A stretch of 64,000 bases of DNA from Pterobdella sp. o SKG-2022 (taxonomy: Eukaryota > Annelida > Clitellata > Hirudinida > Piscicolidae): NCBI GenBank assembly GCA_964035795.1, contig OZ038320.1:10227726-10291725 (forward strand), in the 5' to 3' direction. Below are positions 11,863 through 30,862 of this stretch, one piece after another. A program made the translations under genes and the position numbers. Numbering within the stretch: the first letter of the stretch is position 1; every line of letters begins with the position of its first letter. Under the pieces are notes generated by a model. It did no database searches and was not told the DNA's origin. It saw nothing but the letters and a program-made list of their open reading frames with translations.

Positions 11863-13991
11863 CTGTTGAAAAAAATTTTGATCTTTAACCGATGACTTTG
11901 TGAAAAAATTTAACTTGAGAGTATTTTAACTTCACAAGGATTATATTACCAGGATCATTTGTAAAACATTTCGAAGAAAAAAACTGCTATTTTGGAGTAT
12001 GTGAAGGGATGGAGAGAAATACATTTCAATTTGCTATGCACATAGAAATTAGTGTGTCATTAAGTTTGAGTATGCAATTCAAAAGAATATTATTTTATAT
12101 AATATTAATAAAACATTTATATTTTTAAAATTTCACATCATCGAGTAAATATTTGATTTTTCATCAAGTATGCACTTATTAAGATATTTATATTAAAATG
12201 CTATAAGCAATTGATTTTGTAATTTCTTGAATTGTCCTCATAGAAGACCTATCTGCGCGTTGTCAAATCTTGTGAAAAGAAAAACTAAGATTTCAAAAGT
12301 TATAAAAATAGATAAATATTTGATTTTAAAGCTAATATATAAACCGGATCAAAGAAATCAAATAAATTTTTATGCTTCTGAAGGAGTGTTTTTGAAAGGT
12401 TTTAAAAAAGCTTAATCATTATTACTGATTTTTTAGAAACATTCATTCCAATTTCAAGAATATCTCTACGCCCTGGTGACTTGTGTTCCTTTCAACAAAG
12501 AATTTATTTCAACATTTGAGAATTGATTTGAGTTTCACGTTTCATTTCATGCAATCAAGGTTTTCACATGTTTGGCATTTTTGGAAATTTTAAGTTTTCA
12601 TGTGGAGACTTTTACATCCTTTGAATTTTTAATATATGAAAGTTTTGATAAGATTATTTTGAGCATAAAGTCCTAATCAGTATGGAGTTCAATTAAATAT
12701 TAAAGGCAATCTAAAACAATTAAAGCCTTTAAAGCCTCTTTAGTTATAATTTAAAGTTGCATTTTCTTTTGCATATGTTGCTTACAAGTCATAAGTAAAT
12801 ATCTCTAAGCTAGTCGTGTTTACGGGCATTTTTGAGTTTCACAAAAGCAATATCAGCGCAGTAAAATACAAAACTAATTATGAAGATAGCGAGCTTTCAA
12901 TGTTTGGACCTTCAGAGTCACTTAAACGCGTGTTTTTTTTAGCATTAGGAAACTCTCTCATAACAAAAGTACCTACAGCGGCCTCTAATTGAATAAGGTA
13001 GCATGAATTATTAAAGCTGGTTTTATTTTTTTTATAAACAAATGCAAAACAAATTATTATAAATATATATAAGACTTCCAGATTTCAGTCTACACGACTA
13101 AAATTTTTGCAAGTATTTCAAGTAAAAAACAAAAACGACTTATTAGTTTTAAAATGCTTTGCACTGGTCAAGCAAAATCAGTCGTTCAGAACTTCTGGGA
13201 GCATGAGGCATTTACAAATGGTGATTAGTAAAACTTCAACTTATTCAGAAAAATCATTTAAAAGTATTTCATAATGATTTGACACTTTTATAATTAATAT
13301 CGTCGTGAATATTTAGTGGGAATTTTTTAAAAATGATTCGTGAAATCTATTAAAAACAGCACACGTACGCTTTGATTGAAATGACTACATTTATGTTATA
13401 GAAGCTCTAATCATTCATTCAACATTTACTGAAAACAGTAAAAAAATTTAGATAAAAAAAAAATTCAACAAATCATCTACGAAAATAAATTATGAAACTA
13501 GGTATATTCATAGTGACATGTCTAAAGTTATGTTCAAAAAAGCCATGTTATTAAATCAACAAATCCATACAGAATTCTCTAAATAAAAGACAACTTCATT
13601 TAACATATCAGAACTCACAGTTTGTTAGCTGGTCTGAGAGGCATGAGTGTCTCTTCATAGTTTTACATTTTCAAGCCTCGAACCATACGTAGAAGTTTTA
13701 AGTGACGAAAGCATCGTGTTTATTGAGTTTATCAATGGCTTTTATTTACTTATTGCATCCATGGCGCTCATTTTTTGAACAGTTATTTCATTATGGCCAT
13801 TTGCCTCGTGAAAATATTTATAAAGTTGCCGGGCTTGTTTTATTGCAAAACGAATTTCAAAGTTTCCAACATTTTGAAACTCAGTTATTTAAAAGATTAC
13901 GAAAAATTTCTGTTAAAATTTTTTTGCTATCTTAAAATTTTCCATTGAATCTTGTTTTAAATGTTTAATAAATTCAAGGTTTTGAAAGAGA
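11863..13991. other. No gene seen
   Basis: AT-rich DNA in which open frames of 60-65 codons look like chance. No splice-bounded coding segment, RNA gene or repeat was recognised. Confidence 0.5.
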
Positions 13992-14126
13992 TGACGTAAA
14001 ATGAATATTTTTGTGTGGTGTCGTGAAGCTCTCTTATATAAAGAACATCACGCCTGTCTTTCATTAGCATTTCACACTAAGTTGCAGTCTTTAAGTTCAG
14101 ATAAGAGATAAGAGATTCAAATAAGG
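13992..14126 (+). promoter_or_regulatory. Candidate TATA promoter with CRE-like site and first exon
   Basis: A TGACGTAA site (13992-13999) lies about 40 bp before a full TATATAAAG box (14035-14043). It is followed by a less AT-biased stretch with a possible start near 14065 and a possible 5' splice site AATAAG|GTATAA near 14125/14126. The spacing fits a core promoter. No coding exon could be tied to it, so the direction and the gene are inferred. Confidence 0.3.
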
Positions 14127-17100
14127 TATAAATTCTTATTAAGCTTAAAAATTTTTTTTGTTTAATGTTTTTTGAATATTAAAAGTTTTTAGTTGTCTTT
14201 AAAAAGTCATAACCTAGCGAACATTTTGTTTTTAATTATTTTTTGCAAGTTGCATACACTTGAACAAACCTTGAATGAAGCTGATCATATCTTCCAATGG
14301 AAATATTTTTAATAATTAAAATTTTGTTTCACGATATTCTTTACTGTATAAATCATTAGAGCTCTTAGATGCTATCTTGTACCAGTAAAGCCTTCATTTA
14401 TGCCTACCCATAGAAATTTTTGATTGGGGAACTTTTGAAACAAAAAATAAAATAATGAAACTTTGAATTCTAAAATTTCTGAATAGTTTGCTAAATTTTT
14501 AATTTTTGAATGTGACTTTCAAAAGAGTCACTTGGTTTTTTATATGTAACTTTCAGTAATATATGGCTTGTCGTTCTGAAAAAAATACAAAAGAAATAAA
14601 AACTGACCAGGCTAAAAAATGCAGTAAAACTATTGATTTATTGAGTTTTTTATTAGTTTTTCACGAAAAAACTATAAAAAAAATAAAAATGATCTTTTTT
14701 AATCATATACAAGGCTTCAATTGTGTCTGATTTAAAAGATAAATGTGGCTTTAAGCCCAATAAAGAAGTTGCCAAAACATATTGGGAATTTATTTTTTTG
14801 TAATGCTCAAGTATGCAAAGTTTTAAATTAGTTTTCCAACTAATCAACGATAGAGTATTTGTTTTAAAGTAAGATTTACTGAGTTTTACCTAACTCAAAG
14901 GTAGACTGGTTTGTTGGCTGAATGGTTTATTAGCAAAAAGAATACTTTCTGAATTTAATCGTTTGTTTAGACATTGTAGATTTTCAAAAGCCTTTTAATC
15001 ATAACTCTGGTTTGATATCTACCGCTCATTCTACGAAAACCCCAATTGGTGATGAAATTACATTGAGTAGCTTGTTAATAAAATTTAATTTGAAACTTTT
15101 CCGGGTCTTTTAGAACTTCAATTAGTCTCTAGCTCACACACCCTGTATTTTCCTTTCATTCTAATCTCTTCTTGTTGATTTGTTTAATTTTCACCTTATC
15201 TTGATTTATATAGCATTCATTGAAATTTATACCTAGCGTTTCATTAGATTATTTATTCAAGAAATTATTTTCTTAATCGATTCTTGCTGCATTCCTTTGC
15301 CAAACTCCTATAACTTAAAAGAGAATGTGATTTCATTTAATCAAAATCGCGTGTAAACGTTTGTAAAGACAGTTTTTTAATCAAAACTATCATTTTTGAG
15401 TTTATTTGCTTCAAAGTTGCCACGAAATTTTTTTAATTAAACTTTTTTTACGTTCGAAATTTGATGTGTTTTTAAAACTTTTGTTCAAAGTGAACATATT
15501 TAAATATAATATTTTCAAATTCATAAACTCATGAGGGTATCGAGTGAATTTAAACATTGGCCGTGTCGGAGTACCGTGCTTCATTAAAATTCATAGCAAC
15601 GACTCTTCGCGGGTTTATGCGATTCATCATTACATACTTAAAATTTGTAACTTCAATCATTTTAAGTTAAAAATCTGAAAACTAAGTGAAATGAAAAAGC
15701 ATATGATTTTTTCTGATTTTCATTTTTAAAATGTCCAAATCACAGGTAATTGAGTTTCGATAATAGCTTTAAAAGCTTCGATTACGTCAATCTGGTTATC
15801 TTTTCCTTATTATTTTATGCCACTCTAATAAACCATGTGTCGCCTGAGAGTTATAAACCTTTGATTAAGTGTAATAAAACCCATAAAATTAGACAAACAA
15901 AACAAGAACAACAAAGAAAAATTGATAAAAATCTTTGATCTGTATAACGTTAAAAAACCTCTTATAAGGAACTTAATAGGCTATTTAATTAGAGTGGTAG
16001 AGGTCTTTAAAAATCATTGAGTGTTTATGGCTCTTGGATCTCAAGTATTTTTTCAATTGAAATGAAAGTAGTGTGTCTTACGATGTGTTTCATATAAGCT
16101 TTATAGTTTCTTCAAGTTTGACATGTTAAAAACTCACTTTGAGACGAGGCTTATTGCGTCAGCCTAATGAAAGCTACCAATGTTATGGAAAGTTCCTTAA
16201 GAACTGAATAACCACTTATAAATTGAAAATTTTATGGTATTTTTTTATGATACTAAATATATAATAGAAGATTTGCATGCTTTTTCGGTGAAATTTTCGG
16301 TTTGTTTTCAGTGCAATTAGTTTCTAATGGATATTTTTTTAGACTTGAATTAGATAATTTGCATCTCTTAATATTTATCGATTAAAATTTTTCCATTACG
16401 ATTTTATATGAATAATTATATTTTTCTTAATAAATTCCATGGTTGATCGGCTACAACGATTCAATATCCGGTTGTATTTAAAGAACGAATCAGCTTTCAG
16501 CCATTAACTTTCGTCCCGATTTGGATGCTTTAAGCAACGAACCGTTTATTGCTGTGTTACAAAGCGCTCCAACAAGTGAACAAGAGTCTCATTCAATAAG
16601 GCCCAGTTGTGCTTTCAAAGATCTCGCTTTTTTAAGATTTCAGTTTTTAAATTTAAAAATGAAAAAGTTTTAGGTGTTCTTTTATTGAGTCTACAAAACA
16701 ATTCTCAATAATCGTCACAAAAAGTGACTCATGATGCAACTAGCAACTGATTATGCTATGAAATAATTAATATGCATTTAAGTTAATTGAATTTTATTGA
16801 AACATTTGCTTCAAATAACAAATGCCAGAAAAATGGAAGCATGCACACATTAAGTAGTTATTAATGTATGTTGAAATAATGAAGAATTAATATAGATAGT
16901 TTTAACGATTTCCCATTAGTATTTTGTGCAGCTTCCACACAAAACTCTTGTACACAAATCGATCGCATTCTTGTGCGCCACCCAGTAATAATACTGTTAT
17001 AGATATTTTCCTTACAAACTTTTCAAAATATTTTGATTCTAATGTTTGAATGTGTGAGAATAATTGAACACATGTAATTGTTTTAAGCATATTTATGTGT

Positions 17101-19485
17101 TAATATTTATATCGACTTTTTGTATACAAAGGTGAATGCCATGACATTTAATGCAAAATTCAACGGTTATATTAAGCTGTGAAAATACAATATTTTGATT
17201 CACATTACTTAAGTCATAAACATTAATTAATATTTGAAAAGAGTATTCAGATTTCGAAAATATTGGTGTGCTGTAAAGAATCTAGACGCTAAAAACAAGA
17301 AAAATGAGACGCCTTTTAAACCAAAAATTGCTCTAAAACTTTCAAAAACTCTAAAAATCTACTTAATCACTATTATGTTCAAGTATTAAAAAATAACATT
17401 AAAATAGTTGTTTTCATAAAGTAAATATTTTCAAAAATTGCAACAAAACGACTGATCAAAATGTACAGATTGGAAATGGAAATTTGTGACCAAAGGCACA
17501 TACTTGCTTGTCCTACCCTGCTCTTTCGACAATCTCTTTCCTTTTCTCATTTTATTTACCATAAATAAATCGAAAATTGAAGAAAAAACATGTTTAACTA
17601 AACCGTTAAAGAAATGAATGATTAAAGTAATGTAAATACAAGACTGGCTATTAGTAATGCGATTTGAATTAGGAGAAGCAATATCGAAGCAGACATTGTT
17701 TGTTGCTTAAACAACATCGCTAATCCGCAGTTATCTGTGTGGGTTAACAAAGATCAATGTATAATGACAAACACATGAAAAATAAACTGAATGGGTCACA
17801 GAATGTAATCACAAAGAGTAACGTGAGTTTCCATTTTTAAAAAGTCTGAAACAAATTACCACAAGTTGAAAAGTAATGAAAAATTTTCATTAATAATATT
17901 CTTACTAAAATTTTCTTTTAAAAAATTTTTCAAACCAAATGCAGAGCGAAATTTAAAGCTTATTATTTGACCCCTGCATATTGTTTTGGAGCCAGCTAAC
18001 CTAAATTTAAGTAAATGAAATCAAACACAGCCTGATTAGTTTTTATTTTTAAAAAAATTAGTTATAGCGTTGAATTTTCACAAAACTAAATAAATATAGG
18101 AAACGTTTGGATTATGTATTGCTTTCAAAGAGGTGCTAACAGCCGTTTATACTAATCTTATCAATTAGCTAGCTGTACAGCTATATCTATAGCTTCCAGC
18201 AATTAAATCTATATATAAATATAACAAGTACTCATAATTATCAGTAAGTCAAACACAAATATAACCATTAAAAAATAAATCTACTGCATATAAGAGGATT
18301 GATGAGAAAGATTCAAGTATAGCGAAAAACATAGAAGATTTAGAATAAAGATAGGTTATAAATAAAACAAAAAACAGTAAACAAGGAATTAATTTAGTAT
18401 AGGGCAGAAAGGTATTTTACAAACAGTTTAAAGAGTGTTTGTTAAATGCAACTTTCCAAACAATACAACTGCTTTTCATAACATCATTTGTTAACGCAGC
18501 CTTTAGACTTAAATTAAATTTGACAACAACTGTATTAAGCGCTTTGCTTTTGTAATTTTTTTTACATTTAAAACCATACTAATTCATTTTTAAAAGCTCA
18601 TGAAAATTTCATTATGTAAATTATAATTGACATAACGCAAGATCAAAATGCTTTTTAGAAAATTTTCTTTGTTAGTCAAAAGTTTGAACTCCCATATTTC
18701 ATAAATCATCTGCTATTATTCTCCAAAAGCTTTTTAGGTTTTACCGTCTGAAAACAACGAAGGAATTTCACTCACAACTCCTTTACCCTTTAATATGGAA
18801 TAAAAAAATTGATAAAATAACCAGATAAGAAAAGTTTTTAAAAATTGCTTGGCTTCGATCCTTTCCCAAATAAATTCTCGAATCTAATCTAAGTTATTTT
18901 TACAGACATCGATATGGTCTATGCTTATATACAAATTCACGCATAGTCTAACATATATTATTTTATAATACATTAGTTTAAATATTTTTTTTAAAAATTT
19001 ACAATATAACTTAATAAATATGATATAATGGGATCTAGGGGACCAACGAAATGATATTCAAATAAAGACTTTAAGGCTACTCTGAACTACTGAGAATACT
19101 AAAAAGTTCATGACAAAGAGGCGTTAAATAATCTAAAGACGGATGAAATAACCTCAAGTAATCTTTTAAATAACTAGAAATCAAATTCAATTCAAAAGAT
19201 TGCTATTAATTAAAATAGATTTTGATTCATGTGAACATTCATTAAAAGTTTTGAAGAGTATGCGGTGGAATAGGTTGTGTTTCTGTCTATTTGTTTTCAA
19301 TAATTTTTAATAAATTCAATGAATTTTTTTCACAAAAAAATATATACATTTTCATTTTATAATATTTCAAAACTGAAAAAGAAGTTTTTTGAATGCTGCA
19401 AATCTCAATGTTTTTATGCAAACACTACAAAATCTTGAAAAAGTTCAATATCTTCCAAAAGAAATCAAACCCAAAAAAAAAATTT
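14127..19485. other. No supported gene
   Basis: AT-rich intergenic or intronic DNA. A less AT-biased patch at about 16440-16670 has a TATTTAAAG box (16475-16483) and a roughly 60-codon open frame with ordinary codon variety on the plus strand, but no recognisable product. Nothing else stands out. Confidence 0.4.
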
Positions 19486-21880
19486 TTAATTTCCGAGATC
19501 TCTTTTTTTTGCTCGTTCGTTAGTAAGCAATCTTTCAAGGATTCGATCTGATCGAAGACTACATGACTTTTGCAAGCTTTTCATTTCATCTTCAAAATGA
19601 GCCGTGCTTCCTTTCCATGGTTGTAAAGGCCTTTTCATGGTGAGAAAAAGTTCCAAAATAGATAATGATGAAAGGGATTTCGATGATTTTGAGGATAAGT
19701 TGGTGAAGCTCTTTTGGTTCATTTGATAGTTTCCTAACTTATTTTTTAAGCAAAATTTTTTTGATATTAGAGTATCATCTTCATTGAAACTTTCATCAAT
19801 AGACGATTTTGAGTATTTATCACCAAATGGGTCAATTTTTTGCCGTTTTGGTTTGAAGCAATTTGAAGAAGAAGAGGGAAGTTTAGCTGCATAAACATGG
19901 TCTTCGCACGGAAACTTCTGAAAATCACTGGCTGAGTTCGGATGAAAGTGTAGTTGAGTTTCATAACTTGTATGGAATTCATTGTTATTTACAACAAGAT
20001 TTTTATTAGGTAAAAATTCGATGTGATTATTTAGAAGATCATTTTGATTTTCTATATTGTAGTTGAGGTACGTGTTGTAAATGTTGCAATATTCCGACTT
20101 CACAGAATCAAGCATTGAATCAGTTTTTATTACTGTAGAGATGTTGTCGTTAAAAGGGATATTACTACTGGTGTGAAAAATGTTATTTTCGTTTTCACTG
20201 AAAATGTTATTTTCATTATAATGAAAATTAGACAAATTAAGATTTTCAAGTTTGACTGAAGGAAGGGTTGGGGGTGAGACAGGGGTAGGAAGAGGAGAGA
20301 CACCTTCAAAGGCGGCATTTGAAAACAATGAGTCATTCATCGGTGTATCTTCGTCAAAATATTTGTTTAGGTCAAAACTATTGTTTATTACATCGTAATC
20401 GTCACCAGTCAAAAAATTGCATTCAAAATCAAGATTGTTAATGAAAGGCTTTGGAAGATCAGTAGTTTGAAGATTTGAAGGCGGGGATAAATGAGAGGAA
20501 GAAGACGGAGATAATGATGGTGGAGATGATAATAAAGGCGAGGATGATGATAATGGTGATGTTGATGATGTAAAAAAAGTTAAAGATGTAGCTGAAAAAG
20601 CTTGATTAGTTTGGTTGTTTAAGCAGCTGAGTAGTTCGGGAGTTGATGGTGGCTGAAAGAAATTCTCATCGTCGAATTGCAAGTCTAAGTGCTCTTTACT
20701 CGTTCTGTTTTTAAATGTTTCTTCGTCAATCTTTGAGTATATGGCGTCTAATTTGATATCCGCAGCGATCTTGTCTTCAAAAATTGGAGGAGTGTTCATC
20801 TTTTCAGTTATTCGGTCAACCCACTTTTCTTCTTCACTCCATCTTACTTGATTGTTCTTTTTATTTAATTCGTTTTCCAATTTTACATTTTTAAATTTGA
20901 ATTTTTCTTCTTCTTTTTCATTGCTGTTTTCTAGTTGTGTACACACGGGCAAATTCACGTCAAGTTTGTTTGATGAGTCAGTTGGCTTTTGTACTGTCTC
21001 TTGGCACATAGCATGATTTTTAGCACAATTTTTCATGTTGAGAATTTTAGTATCATACTTTTTCGAGTTATTTTTATTAACATTGCAAACAAAATCAATT
21101 TCCAAATTGTAGCAACCTTGATTTTGTTGCACATTAATTTTTTTTGCATTCGGAGCATTACCGGTTTTGCTACAGAAGCTTCCGACGTTGTTAATGATTT
21201 CCATTCTGTCATATTTATTATCAATTCTGGTTTTATTGCATCCATTTAAATTGCTGCCTGTGGAATTGAAACCTCCTCCAAAGTCGAAATCAGGAGAGTT
21301 CACGCTGGAGGTGGAAGAGGAAGAGAAGGCCGATGAGCAATCCTCATAACCTTCATCTACTTCATAAGCTGGAATTAATTTTTAAAATTTTAGTTTTATT
21401 TGAAAACAAATATTTTGTTAAATTTAAAAGAATTTTAGCTGAAAAATTTCATTTCTGATAATTTGTTTCGAATTTAATTATGGATGGCCATAAAATATTT
21501 TAACGGAACACTGCATTATATGAGCCATTGAGAGTGTACATAAAAGGTATTCAAGGTAGACTTCATCACAGTAACTCACTCTTGTTGTTCTTCTTGTCGA
21601 GAAACCACCAATTTTCAGTATCTGATAAGTTCTTTTTCAAGCTCTTTGGCTTATTGCTTTTGGGTGGTGTTAACAGACCGTTGTGAGAAGTTGAGATTAA
21701 CTTTTTTGAGATAGCCTCGTTAGTTTTGTTACCTAAAGAAACTATTGTCTTATTGTTATTTTTTTGAATGTTGAAACTAAAGTCACTTTTTTTGTCGTTA
21801 GAACTTTTTGAAGTATCTTTTTTATTGGCTACTTTGATGTTGCTTATGAAGTTACCATTCATCACAGGTGTATGCATCAT
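19486..21880 (-). CDS. Ser/Asn-rich putative nuclear regulatory protein, two exons, about 727 residues
   Basis: Exon 1 is 21580-21880 (ATG at 21880, with stops in the same frame just upstream) and ends at a strong GTGAGT donor. Exon 2 is 19486-21368 after an ATTCCAG acceptor. The phase (1 then 2) matches, giving about 727 residues. Exon 1 carries GLLTPPKSNKPK and TENWWFLDK; the join reads into YEVDEGYEDC. The rest is low complexity: poly-Ser/Pro (about residues 370-400), acidic patches, SPLPTPVSPP, a KPKRQK basic cluster that could be a nuclear localisation signal, and three psi-K-x-E SUMO-type sites (two VKLE, one VKSE). The C-terminal 60 residues look folded and basic. No DNA-binding domain was recognised. 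A nuclear regulator is inferred from composition only. The conserved-looking C-terminus (LELFLTMKRPLQPWKG) is the best search handle. Confidence 0.65.
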
Positions 21881-23219
21881 ATTGTTAGACGTTGCTGATT
21901 ATTATCTTATGTTTTTCAGACGTTGTGTCGTTGCATCGTCTGAGACTCCAAGAGTTATTGAAGCATGAACTTTTATTTTAGTCTGAAATGTATTGAAAAT
22001 AAGTCTCAATATGAGGAGAAAAAAATCACCATTTGATTATTGGATATTCCAATGTTTGTGCATAAACAGAACGTGTTAAAGCAATCGTTTATAAAATTTT
22101 TATTTCAAATGCATTCCTATTTTAAATGCGTTTTTTCAATGCACTTTTTATAAACTATTCAATTTTTTTTGTTTAATCGTTAAACACTTACGAACACAAT
22201 AAAAAAATGCAATCAAATTACTTGTCAGGTATGTCTCCATGCATATAAAATCTTATTAATTCTTCTAATTGAGGTTGTTTTATCCATTAAAACGCCAACA
22301 TGATAAAATTTCTACAATTAAACATCTTTTTGACGCTTTCAAATATGGGAATATCATTAGAATGCATCAGTGTTTTGATATTTGGCTATTAAATCCTTCC
22401 AAATAGTGCTCAAAGTACAATCAATTTTCTCAAATATTAGAAAAATATTCAAATGTAAATTCATTAATGAGGCCAAACAATAGAAAAATTGCTGCAACTT
22501 AAAATAGGACAAATTAATGTTTCCTGTTAGCATCGATCTTTAAATTGGGTCTTTTCATAATTCAAAACTTGTGAAGCACGCTTGTTTGATTGGAAGGCTT
22601 GACAAGTTGAGTTTTAAATTTGATCAATCAAAGATTTTCTGCTTATTAATTACTATTATATAATGATTGAAAATTTTTATTAGCTTTGTTATTGATACTT
22701 CTCTTGTCTTTTGATATTTTATGGTATCATAAATCTTAAGTATTATTGAAACAATAAAAAATATTGAAGTGTCTTCACTGATAATAAAACAAAACCAAAT
22801 CAATTGAAGCAATAGAATTTTTTAAAAATCTACTTTAATAAATGAATTACAACAACTTAGAATAAATTTTATTCATATAAAAGCATTTGAGCTTTCAAAA
22901 GATCTACTGAGCGGGCAAAATGCCTTTCAAAACCCAATTTGTCTTGCTACATGTCCTCTTGTGATTGGCATTCGTTTTACGTTCCTATATTCTTTTCTCC
23001 CATATTTCCTGTATGCCTTATCAACGCGCCTATCTTAATTCATAGTATAATACAGTGTTTCATTTCTTTTTTCAATAATTTGAAAATTTAATTTTATATT
23101 AAATTCAAAAAAATTTTTTTGATAACCTTTTTTAAAATTTTTCAATTCTTGCTTTTTTATACTTCATTCTCAATTCTAAATCTATCTAGTTAGACTTTCA
23201 ATTAAAAAAGGAGAAAATA
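21881..23219. other. Upstream region of the Ser/Asn-rich gene; no other gene seen
   Basis: AT-rich sequence upstream of the minus-strand start at 21880. A promoter for that gene is expected here, but no convincing TATA box or element was picked out. Confidence 0.4.
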
Positions 23220-23395
23220 ATGCAATTTTTTTGTTTTCGTTTGTATTAATTATTTTTTCCATCTTGGCAGCTTGTAATGATTATGAAGTGTACAAAATCG
23301 ATGGCGCTTGCAAGGACCTTATAAAATCACAATTGAATACGTTTGAAGTTGTATCGAAAATTGATTTTGTCAATTATAGTTTCAAAGAACAATAA
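23220..23395 (+). CDS. Candidate small secreted peptide, start separated by an apparent frameshift
   Basis: A hydrophobic run (FVLIIFSILAA) leads into a segment with two Cys (CNDYEVYKIDGAC) and ends at a double TAA (23393-23398). An AATAAA lies about 40 bp downstream. The frame has no ATG of its own. ATG 23220-23222 would be in frame only if the T7 run at 23226-23232 had one more T, which would give a typical signal peptide and a secreted product of about 58 residues. Alternatively, TTGGCAG at 23264-23270 is a 3' splice site and this is only a last exon. The function is unknown and no family was recognised. Confidence 0.4.
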
Positions 23396-23520
23396 TAATT
23401 CAAAAATTATATAAATTGAAACTTGACTTACATCATCAATAAAAAATATTTATAACTGAAGTAATTGGATTTAAAAAACTAAAAGTAGCATTTTCATGAC
23501 ATTTATCATCGCAAAAAAGT

Positions 23521-23880
23521 TTAATCGAGTACAAGGTATGTACATTTACGGCTTTTTACTGACCTTATGATGACATAAGAATTTGGCGTGTCTTGCCATA
23601 CAATGTCTATAAAATCTCCCGAAAATCCAATTATATTGTCGTAAAAAGTTCTACAAAAGAATGTTTTGAAATATATCTCCTCCATTGATACATGACAATG
23701 ATGTCTGCCACAACTCCGTATATCTTCTCCAAAATTCCAAGTTGAAAATGGCAGGCACAAGAATGGTCGATATTGTTGTATTATGCGGCAGTTTTCATAG
23801 CAGAATACTGCTTTCAATTTACACGCGTACAAAGCAAAAATATTATCCAGAAATCCCGTTGATAGAATTCATCCAACACG
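23521..23880 (-). CDS. Candidate Cys-rich exon (weak lipocalin-like resemblance)
   Basis: The minus strand is open for about 115 codons, with eight or nine Cys. A GTCAGT donor-like site follows the YVIIR stretch. The segment GDFIDIVWQDTPNSYVII resembles a late beta-strand of apolipoprotein-D-type lipocalins, but the family's first-strand GxW motif is not visible and there is no ATG. It could be a chance frame; a competing 80-codon frame overlaps on the plus strand. Confidence 0.2.
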
Positions 23881-24106
23881 AATATCCGTATTGTGATATT
23901 AGGTTATCTTTTTGTGAAAGCCCTTAAATAATATTCATTTTACTATGAAGCGCTGTTTTGAAAAGCTTCTCGTATTCAAAATACCCAAATTTTTCAATGT
24001 TTGCTCATTTAATAGTTTGTTTTAAAAAACTTTGAAGCAAATAAGAAGAATCTTTTGATGAAAAAATTAATCTTATATAGTAAAAAATTTTAATACAAAA
24101 TGTCAA

Positions 24107-24381
24107 TGAATATCGAACCTTCTTTCAAATGACACCATAAACCTTAGTAGCAAGGAAATCTTATGTGAATGGCTCAGAAGTAATGAACATTTATGCGGTC
24201 AAGTTCGCTCTAATTATAAAACTTGTGATTTACTTTTTGCAAACAAACTTACGCTCACAATTGATAAACATTGGAAACTAGATTCATCAATTAAAACAAT
24301 TCACAATACACACCACATTTACAACTCTAACGCTAATATGAAATCCCTTAACATATACAACACCAACTTCCTTCTATACAG
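24107..24381 (+). CDS. Candidate internal exon of an unknown gene
   Basis: A stop-free stretch of about 90 codons ends precisely at a consensus CAG|GTAAGT donor (24381/24382). The translated product has ordinary composition, including EILCEWLRSNEHLCGQ and a third Cys shortly after. No family was recognised, and the acceptor and partner exons were not found. A few stop-free frames of this length are expected by chance in 64 kb of DNA this AT-rich, so support rests mainly on the donor. Confidence 0.3.
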
Positions 24382-30492
<6,111 letters not shown>

Positions 30493-30692
30493 NNNNNNNN
30501 NNNNNNNNNNNNNNNNNNNNNNNNNNNNNNNNNNNNNNNNNNNNNNNNNNNNNNNNNNNNNNNNNNNNNNNNNNNNNNNNNNNNNNNNNNNNNNNNNNNN
30601 NNNNNNNNNNNNNNNNNNNNNNNNNNNNNNNNNNNNNNNNNNNNNNNNNNNNNNNNNNNNNNNNNNNNNNNNNNNNNNNNNNNNNNNNNNNN
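30493..30692. other. Assembly gap of exactly 200 N
   Basis: The run is 200 unknown bases. The round number suggests a placeholder rather than a measured distance. It adjoins the TA tract, which is probably what broke the assembly. Confidence 0.98.
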
Positions 30693-30862
30693 TAATTGAT
30701 TATAAAAAAACGATTTGAATCAAACACTTTTTTTAACTGAACAATAACAAGGCTTTTCGTTAGATAACTTACAAAAAACTTCGTGTTATTATTTAGTTAA
30801 TAAAAGTGTTTGGTTCAAACCGCTTTTGTTAATAGGCTATTTTAGTTAATCAATTATATTGA
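30693..30862. repeat. Inverted-repeat (MITE-like) element, imperfect arms
   Basis: Sequence at 30693-30738 (starting TAATTGATTA and containing TTTGAATCAAACACTTTT) recurs in reverse complement at about 30795-30857, where the arm reads TTTGAACCAAACACTTTT and ends TAATTGATTA. The right arm carries roughly 18 extra bases. The loop is about 55 bp. A short non-autonomous transposon or a hairpin-forming repeat would explain it. The gap touches the left arm, so the true left end is unknown. Confidence 0.55.

Noticed and set aside
16482..16670. Plus-strand frame containing INFRPDLDALSNEPF
   Set aside because: Possible exon in a less AT-rich patch, but about 60 codons without a partner exon is not enough.
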